A DNA stretch of 64,000 bases, taken from positions 33,491 through 97,490 of the forward strand of contig VKHL01000111.1 in NCBI GenBank assembly GCA_015146655.1. The letters run 5' to 3'. Origin of the DNA: Ochromonas danica. Taxonomy: Eukaryota > Sar > Chrysophyceae > Chromulinales > Chromulinaceae. Within the stretch, counting starts at the first letter, position 1, and each line of letters begins with the position of its first letter. The notes under the pieces were generated by a model. The model was not told the DNA's origin. It was given only the letters and a program-made list of their open reading frames with translations, and ran no database searches. Both the position numbers and the translations under genes were made by a program. This document shows, in pieces, positions 56,549 through 64,000 of this stretch.

Positions 56549-57867
56549 GTGCGTGTGGTAATAGAATCAAGCCAGAGCAGATCTAGATAAAGCATTGAAT
56601 AAGATCATTCAACAAGAAAAGACCTTTTCTCTCGAACTTTCTTCATTGAAAGCAGATTGTAAATCATTCTATGAAGAAGTCGATCAACTCAAAAGTCAAT
56701 TAGATCGTAAAACAAGAGAATTAACACGAATAGTAGAGGATAAAGAAGCTATGGAACAAGAAATGGAATCTTCTAATGCCTCCTTATTACAAAAGGAAAG
56801 AAAACTTCAACAAGAAACAAGAGAATTACGAGATGGATTATGGAAACTACAACAACAAGTTGATCTCTTACAATTAGAAAATCAAAAACTAGAACAAGAA
56901 GTAACAAGTTGTCAACAACAGAAAGTGCATTTAGAGGAAAGTTGTCATCAATTAAGAGTTGCATTAGAAGATAAACAAAAGGTGTTCGTAGGAGAGAGTC
57001 GGAAGACACAAGATGATCTATTACATTTACAACAAGTTGTAGAAAGACAGCATACTGCCTTGGAAAAGAAAGATCAAGAATTAGTGACAATGAGAAAAGA
57101 ATTAGCTACTCTCAAGGTAAGGACTTGTTTCGTATGATAGTAGTACTTGTAGCATTTTAATAACATCATGCGGGGTATGGTATGATTACTAGGAGGACAT
57201 TCTGGCGAAGACCAACGCTCTGTCAGAGATTTCATCTGAGGCACAAATGAATGAATTGGCTTTAGCAAAAGAACAAAGAGAGAAGTTGGAATTGGAAAAG
57301 CTATTGCGTAAGAGTATTCATCGTTTAAAGCAACAAGAACAAGAGCGAGTCTCACCAGCGAGTGATGCAGTCAAACCTGCGACTCAACCTTTGAGTCGAT
57401 CAGCATCTCAACCAAGAGCACGACCATCTTCTTCTCCTTCTTCTACTGCATCGATAATAATGCCAGTGTCCTTGGAGCAACCAAAGATGGGAACAGTTCG
57501 AGAAGAAGGGAAGATGAAATCCAAGTTATCATCAGAACGAGAGGATGCCTTGGCACAACGTGTTCAACGTAGTTTATCTTCTTTCTCAGAGCGTAAGCGT
57601 GTAGAAGATCACCACGGGAGAGATGATGAAGTATCTAGTCATTTGCTTAGTAGAAGCACGAATAGTCGCTATGTCCATGTTCCTCGCAGACCTAATGAAT
57701 CTCACGGCCCTTTGGGTGAAGAATGGAATAACCATGGCAATAGTTTGAGTGCTAGCATTGGTGGGTTGAATCAAAGTTCAAGTGGTGCAACAAATAGCAA
57801 TCATGTTAGAAGATATCCCTCTCCTTTAACGAAAGGGAAGACGTTGGGTTTGAAAGATTTGATGTAA
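48296..57867 (+). CDS. Giant PH-domain coiled-coil protein with 60-residue exon modules
   Basis: Proposed 15 exons: 48296-50314, 50420-51064, 51156-52247, 52321-52464, 52536-52770, 52840-53924, 53994-54173, 54273-54632, 54720-54899, 55027-55566, 55725-55904, 56000-56179, 56273-56452, 56565-57116, 57193-57867; about 2,748 residues. Residues about 20-125 form a PH-like domain (VVKGLMGQKAEVKPRYCELV, EREIWVKSIRSVF). An Asn/Ser/Pro-rich linker follows, then about 2,200 residues of nearly continuous coiled coil, then a Ser/Pro-rich basic tail. Exons 7-13 are multiples of 180 bp in phase 0. Likely a membrane-tethering, golgin-like or cytoskeletal scaffold; not identified. The 5' end is uncertain: a frame at about 48171-48285 followed by GTAAGC could be an earlier exon, replacing the first ten residues. 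Confidence 0.75.
53994..56452 (+). repeat. Array of ten 60-residue coiled-coil modules in 180-bp-multiple exons
   Basis: Exons of exactly 180, 360, 180, 540, 180, 180 and 180 bp encode one, two, one, three, one, one and one modules. Consensus: L-x2-QLEE-x8-E near the start, RDL-x2-x-YEK in the middle, K-E-Q-E near residue 50 and EK/DK at residue 59-60. 60 equals seven heptads plus one hendecad. The pattern continues in weaker form into the preceding exon (last two 60-residue blocks before 53924) and the first two blocks of the exon at 56565. Confidence 0.9.
54951..55022. repeat. (TG)n microsatellite at an intron 3' end
   Basis: Pure TG run of about 70 bp ending four bases before the acceptor AG at 55026 of the coiled-coil gene. 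It replaces the usual polypyrimidine tract. Confidence 0.9.
56502..56556. repeat. (TG)n microsatellite in a second intron of the same gene
   Basis: About 50 bp of TG with two TGCG interruptions, again just upstream of the acceptor (AG at 56563-56564). Confidence 0.85.
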
Positions 57868-58614
57868 TTAGTATGGTCTACAGTCTTGCACTCGACAGGA
57901 ATCAATTGTGTTGGCAATGCTTTGTGTGGTTTTTCTTGTTGGATGGTAGTAGTGTTGATGTATATAGTAACAGTAACGTTACTAGATTACCTTTAAGTCA
58001 ATGATTGATTGTGTCTATGTCTGCTGAGGTGGTAGATAATAAGAATAGTGACATTGTATTAACAAGATCTGAGGCTACATTAGACAATGGGATTTCGCCG
58101 CTAAACAGACTACAAGGTTAGTCAACGAAGTTAGCCGGCCAAACCCTAACCTTAGACAATTGAACGTGCTAGTCGTTGTTGGTAATGAAATGTTGAGCGA
58201 AAAAGACAAGGCGATGCTAGAAGAGAAGAACAGTTTTTGATTTGATTTACACCATCGACAAACAAAATGTGTTCAACTAACGAGAAAACTTGCTCGTGCA
58301 TCAAATAGAAATCGAAGAAGCAGTAACTCTCTCGTGTTCAACACAAAACAATATCATCAACCTCATCAACATCATCATTGTTAATAACAACAAGCCAAAT
58401 ACAGCTTTGAACAGAACAGAACGGGACAGAAAGTGTCAACACAAACAATGTTTTGGAAAATACCAGTACACGTTATTCACATTTGAGAACAGACTAGACC
58501 TGCGTTCATCGACAGTGTTCTCAGAAGAAGAGCAACAGTTAGAACAGAGAAAAGAGTCTACCAGTACACAATGTGTGGTATGAGAAAGAAAAAACAATCT
58601 CAACTAATCTACGC
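57868..58614. other. Convergent intergenic region
   Basis: About 750 bp between the convergent coiled-coil and cyclase genes. A plus-strand open frame (58290-58583) has no recognisable features, is Asn/Ile-rich and I regard it as chance. No RNA gene is seen. Confidence 0.3.
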
Positions 58615-61600
58615 TTAGGACTGCATTTTAAAACGATTGAACAAATCAAAATAGACAGAGTTGTGAGTAATGCTACTATCTAATGAATCATAGTTACCTT
58701 TCGCTTCGTCGTAGGAAAGCAAGTAACTTTCTTTAATACTATCATGCAAGGGTAATCTTTTCACCACAGCTGAAGTAACTAAAGCCAGGCAAACAACATC
58801 TCTTTGCATGAGTTGGTTAAGCAGAGTGAGTAAAGGTTGTTCCGCTCTCTCTGTGACGGCCACATAGATTGCTCCAGCGCTAAGACCATTTTCAGACTCG
58901 CTAGTCTGTAAAATAGGACTGAGACTGTGAAGCATATTATAGCCCTTTGCGAGGACTGACGTGGTGTCGTAGATTGGGCTTTGCAGCAAGATATGTAAGC
59001 TGCTTTGAATGCGCTCTTCCAAGGCATAGAGTTGGCTCTTGTTAGCCTTTGGCCAGAGGCTGCAAGCAATCTCAATGTAGAGACGTTCTAATGCACAGCC
59101 GTGGAACTCAAGGAAATCAACTTTGCTCATGCATATATCTACTCGGTGACCTGCTAGAGGTTCTTCAGCCACTGCAAGTGACAAAGGAGACGATAATGCT
59201 CTTAATAAAGGAGAAGGAGGAGAACATTTCTCACGAGCAGATGCATCATGTTCCCCCCTGCCATTGACAGTCCCTGCTAATTGGTCATCAATATTGCGAC
59301 ATAATTGAAGGAAGCGCTCTACAACACCATCGAAGGAGCACACAGAAGAACCTTCCTTTTCATGGACCTTCAAACGCAACCACAGTTTGGACAATTGCAT
59401 TATCTTTGAATCTGTAGAAGGAGTCGTGGTTGTATCAAAACTACTTCTACTGAGATGACGATCACCAGCAGTTGTAGCAGAACACGTGCTGGCAGAGGCC
59501 ACTGCTACAGCAGCAGCAACGGTAGCAGCTAAGGTTGATGTCTTCGTTGCGGATGCGGGGGCAGCAGAGGGCAAAACCGAAGCGAAGCTTGTGCTATTTG
59601 ATGAAGCTACTGGTGTCTCCAATAATGTCAACAAGCCGCGATAATCCCCAACAAAGTGTACTGTGCTCATTAGCACGGTGATTGTAATAATGCGCGAATA
59701 ATAATGAGACACAGATTGCAAACATGTCAACGCTCTCTGCCAGTAATTCAACCCTGCTGAGAGATCACATCCACTCATCAATGCTTGACTGAGCAATGCC
59801 ACTGCATACGGGACAAAGTCTGCGCTATAGCGACTGATCAAAGCCTGTGAATGCTCTGCTGGACGATATTCTTGTAAGGCTTGGTCAAGCAAAGAAGCTG
59901 CCCGACTGTACTTACCAGCTTGCAAATAACGAAAGGAGATTGCTGCTTTGACATGAATGGAGTCAATCTCCATACCTTCATGTTTATCCGATGATTTTAG
60001 AAATGCTTGCGCATTCTCAAAGGAAACAGTAACTACACTTTCGTGACTGATAAAGCGAGAGACATAAGCCATCAAGGAAAAGAGATGAATATAATCCTCT
60101 TGTCGGAGAAATTTCTTGGGGGCGGTATAAGTAGTACATATTGTGTTTGTTGACTTGGTTGACTTCCTACTATTGGTTTTGGAAGACAGAACAAGGCTAG
60201 GATTGTTAGAACCTATGGCGAAAGATGGTCTCCAAATGGAGGCGACGGCAAGCAAGACTGCCACAGAAAGGAGGCGCATAACCTCACCGAAATCTTCCCA
60301 TCTGTAGAGATAGACCTCGGCGAGCAAGATATGTAGCTCGATGGCATCAACAATCGAAGGCGGGTCTGGTTCGAAAACCTCTTGAGCAGTTTTCAGGGCA
60401 ATGATGAGATCTGCATTGGTCTCCAAAACTTTCAGATTATCTTCCGTGGGTTGGAATAGACAGCGAGCCATTCGATCAGCGAAGCTATAGCATTGCTCTG
60501 GGAAAGTGACAATGGCCACTTCTTGCTCGATGTTCTGATAGATCTGATAGGCCATGAAAGTACTCTCAGCACAGCGAAGACTCTGTCCTTCTTGTTTACA
60601 TTTCTTGGCTGCCATCAAATAAGCTCGTAAAGCACGACTCCAGTAACCAGCACGATCCCAATGAAAGCCTTCTTCCCAAAGTCGTATGGATAGACTTGGT
60701 TCCTGTGCACTGCAGTCAGTTTGATGAGCATGTAAATATGAAGCCATCTTTTCATGAAATAATTGCTTTTGCTCATCAACAATTAGTCCATAAATTGTTG
60801 TTTGTTCTAGAGGAACCCAGAACTCAATCTCCATTGACTTTACATCTGTTGGACATGTCGCAGCATTGACACAGCATAAGAAGCCTTCCTTCTCTAATAA
60901 TTCTCTTATTACATTCTCTACTATTAACATTTTATCAACTGTACTAACAGAGTTATCATCACTGGCATGAGATTGTTGTATTAAGACATCATTATCTTTG
61001 AACATGTATACCAACGTAGAAAAGGAACATCTTCTACCATAAGACACAGCCACTGCTACAGCTTTTAATACTGTTTGTGCTGATAATGAAAGCTTATCTA
61101 ACCTATAATAAATCAATTCTTCAATAAGATAACTATGAGCTTCTTTCTCACCATCATGTAATACAGTATCTAATGTTTTATTATCTGAACGTGCTTTGCT
61201 AAGAGATTTGATTAACTCTGTAATATAGAGAGGATTACCAGCACTTAATGAATAGACACGCTCACAATCTTCAACAGAAAGTTCATTAATAATCTCTTTC
61301 ACCATAGCCATAGTTGAGGTTTTACTAAGTGGTTTCAAAGGAATAATTCTTGTTATAGACTGTGAGAAGAAGTCAAAACACCCTTCTTTCGCATTGCTCG
61401 GTAGATTGACTGTAGCTTCTAGTTCATTGATAGTCAATCCATCGAAAATAGCAGTCATACGACTTGTATTATAAGTTGCTAAAATAGCTAATCCTTGGCC
61501 ATGGAGACATAATTGATTCAATGCCTTGAGAGACCATAAGTCCAAGCATTGCACATCCATCCTAACATCCATTAGCCAATAGATTAGATAGATTAGATAA

Positions 61601-64000
61601 GGGTACAATAAGAGACTAAAGAAGAGTGACTTACAAGATGACCACAATAAGCTTTTCAAGAATCTTTGCTGATACGGAAAAGATCGCTGTGATTAGTTTA
61701 GCACATGCTTCTAGGTTCACTTCACGTTGAATCTCTGGATCACTTCCATCAGGAACATTATCAAAGCCTTGTAAATCCAGAAACTTTAATAGATCTTTTC
61801 TATTTTGCCATTCATCAGGGAGCATAGGCCAAATATAATTAATCACAGCACGAAAGTCAGCAAATTTGGATAAACTAATAGCACCAGGTTGATCACCCAT
61901 TTGTGTCAATCGTATCATCTCTGCCATCTTCTTCTCTACAGCTAGTAAAACTTTTTGGAAAAGTGAATGCCAAGAACGAAATGGCATATCATTGTTGACA
62001 ACACTGCTTTGACGACTATGTAAGAGAAGGAAGTTATAGCATTCATCACTACGAATGACTTGTTGCCATTTACGATCTACACCATCAACTAAAGCAGCTT
62101 TACCAACTCCACTAGGACCAGAGATTAATAAGATTTTTGTATTTTCTTTATAAGAAATAAGATCAACATTTTCTGTATCATTTTGAAAAATATGAGAGAA
62201 GATGATACGAATCTCTTCTTCTCTTCCAAATAGCTTTTGAGATATAGTCCTTTCTTGTGCAGCGGAATCAAGTTTGGCAATGGTTTCTTTGATATAGAAG
62301 TCTGATTTGGTCACTGACATAAGTCTGTCAAATGCAGTTGACTTCATGGAAGAAGACAAATTGGATTGTTTAACCATTCCTGCAGCTTCTTTCCACGTAT
62401 TTCTCAAAGAAGATCGACCAAATGCACGTTCTTTCACTCTGAAACTAGAAATAGAAGCATGAACAATCTTTCGATCAGATTCATTTGCTTTTTCAATCGC
62501 AACTGGGCAATACGTGAGAACAGCTTTGGTATAACCTTTAGCTTGAATCTCAGAGAGAAAGACAAATTTGTGTGTGCGATCACGAGAAACAGTGTCTGCA
62601 TCACAAATGATGCCATGGGCAGGGGCCTTGCACATCAATCTCGCACTCAAGTTAGTGGATGGTCCCATCACAGCATATTCATGTCTCAAGAATGATCCAA
62701 CCAAACCACAATAGGCTTTGCCTGAAGTGATACCAATAGAAGCCTTGAGATCAAGGCTCTTCAGTCCCTCCACAATCAACTTGGCGGATTCTAAGGCAGC
62801 CGCTGCATTGTCAACAGCAGCCGATCCTCTCAAGCCAAAAGTGCCAATACATACTGTACCTTTGTCATCCACTATGAACTGGCGCAATTGGCCACCTTGA
62901 TCTGACAAAGACTTGCACAACACTTCAAAGCAAGCCTGAAAGCGATTCAATAACATGGCATCGGTTTCTTGCTCACTCTCAGTACGATCAAGGAATGAAA
63001 AGCGATTGTAAGAGAAGCTACTCGCTTCTCCAGCCGTATCGACTTCCAGCTTCAAGTCAAATTTCTCTATTTTAACGAACATGACGATGACATTACGGAC
63101 TTCTCCTAAATGTACCTGAGCTTTAAATGAAGATGCACTGGCACTTCCTTTCATCTTTTTAGCCGCATGAATGTTGCTATCTAACTCATCATCTAAATTC
63201 TGTTTTATTCCCGAATTTGCTCTTCCAAACATCTTTGCACCTGTAGAGTCATCCACGGAATCACTATTACTTGCATCACAAGTGACATCATGGGTCGTTG
63301 GAGACGCAATAATCGAATTTCGTAATATATGATGGAAAGAAGACATTCTTCGCCTGTTGCGATTGGCGAAAATCAATCTTGCCACCTCATGGACATGGAA
63401 GGTGACATTGGTTAGAAGCGAATGAGTCATCCAATCCATAAAATGAGTTTTCAAGTGTTCTCGAATAAATGTTGCATACTTCTTCTCCATTGCTTTACGA
63501 TCACCAAGATCACTGCTGGCTGTTCGAAGAGGAGATTGAGCCTCTTCAAGTGTTGACAAATACTCGAAGAATTCTCTCCTAATAGAGGATTGAGCTGAAA
63601 GAAGCAAATTTTCCATTTCACTTTGTATAGTTTCGTAGATTTTCATCTTACGTTCACTATCTTCACCATTCGGATTATGTGAAGCAAATTTAGAACTTCG
63701 AGATTTTCTCAATTTCCCTTCAGAGCGGGCAACTTTTGTCAATAATTTTGATATCTGAAACATACCATTAGATGTTCGTGAACATCCACAAAACAGAGTG
63801 TTATCATGATCAACATGTGAATGCTGGTTTGCCTGGATCAGAACTGCTTCAGTTTGATCTTCCTTGCCTGACTTCAGGTGACCTTTGATCGCTAAAGAAA
63901 CATTATCTCCATGCAATAACTCATGTGCAGCAGGGCAAAGAACTACATCTCCTTTGGATGCTGAACTCTCAGCCATAGCAACCCCAATCAAAGGGTTACC
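58615..64000 (-). CDS. Soluble-adenylyl-cyclase-like protein, 5' end outside window
   Basis: Two exons in the window: 64000-61635 and 61561-58615 (73-bp intron, phase 2); partial at its N terminus. The first residues, SASKGDVVLCPAAHELL, look like the end of a first cyclase domain. A class III cyclase domain follows: GGQLRQFIVDDKGTVCIGTFGLRG, SIGITSGKAYCGLVGS and YAVMGPSTNLSARLM, the last with the Asn and Arg that contact the transition state. Next comes an AAA/NB-ARC-like ATPase with P-loop ISGPSGVGKAALVD, then a long helical, TPR-like C-terminal region with VYSLSAGNPLYITELI. This is the order of mammalian ADCY10, which makes cAMP in response to bicarbonate. The opposite-end domain cannot be judged from here. 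Confidence 0.85.

Noticed and set aside
58290-58583. 97-codon plus-strand frame in the gap before the cyclase gene
   Set aside because: Asn/Ile-rich, no domain, no splice continuation; sits in a convergent 3' gap.
1-64000. Searched by eye for tRNA, rRNA, snRNA and selenocysteine elements
   Set aside because: No convincing cloverleaf with A/B boxes, rRNA signature or SECIS-like stem was found. A covariance-model search would be decisive.

Overview
The window is nuclear DNA of a single-celled eukaryote, most likely a stramenopile and possibly one with a secondary plastid. The evidence is protein-coding genes on both strands split by short spliceosomal introns (mostly about 55-130 bp, nearly all GT-AG), strictly eukaryotic proteins (kinesin, AP-4 sigma, CDC5/Cef1, ArfGAP, FHIP, MINDY, SLC35F6-like), a Pro-Ser-Gly-Gln repeat of a kind I associate with stramenopile surface proteins, and two organelle-type RNA proteins (RlmN-like, S4 domain) with signal-peptide-like N termini. 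The lineage is an inference. I see no rRNA, tRNA, CRISPR array or transposase.

Layout. 1-2050: two tandem paralogous secreted Cys-rich proteins. 2108-2875: a PX-domain membrane protein. 3236-19699: a cluster of four FHIP (FAM160/RAI16-like) genes around a kinesin-1-like gene. FHIP1 is on the plus strand; FHIP2 (truncated), FHIP3 and FHIP4 are on the minus strand. FHIP1 and FHIP3 share an apparently identical 1,662-bp tract in inverted orientation, and FHIP2 carries 627 bp of it. 20131-24130: MINDY deubiquitinase, a SAM methyltransferase with a 17-nt exon, and AP-4 sigma. 24486-33381: SLC35F6-like transporter, a probable NAD(P)HX epimerase-CutA fusion, a protein of unknown family, DUF1275/YoaK, a HAD phosphatase and an RlmN/Cfr radical-SAM protein. 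33790-47998: S4-domain protein, a paralog of the unknown family, ankyrin protein, FHA coiled-coil protein, ArfGAP, two unknown proteins, a PSGQPS repeat, bacterial-type dihydroorotase and CDC5. 48296-57867: a 15-exon gene for a PH-domain coiled-coil protein of about 2,750 residues. 58615-64000: the C-terminal part of a soluble-adenylyl-cyclase-like protein whose 5' end lies outside the window.

The strongest unusual signals are: (1) the FHIP cluster, where an inverted pair of perfect tracts sits inside otherwise diverged genes, indicating recent conversion and a substrate for inversion of the kinesin locus; (2) the giant coiled-coil gene, where seven consecutive phase-0 exons are exactly 180, 360, 180, 540, 180, 180 and 180 bp, encoding ten 60-residue modules, three of them nearly identical and mosaic; (3) the YjeF_N-CutA fusion; (4) a pair of related proteins of unknown family; (5) a perfect 12-bp palindrome upstream of both putative organelle RNA-protein genes.

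Several genes fit a membrane-traffic theme (FHIP, kinesin, PX, AP-4, ArfGAP), but there is no operon logic here and the clustering may be chance. Exon borders were assigned by eye from frame continuity and splice consensus; individual borders could be off by a base or belong to an alternative isoform.
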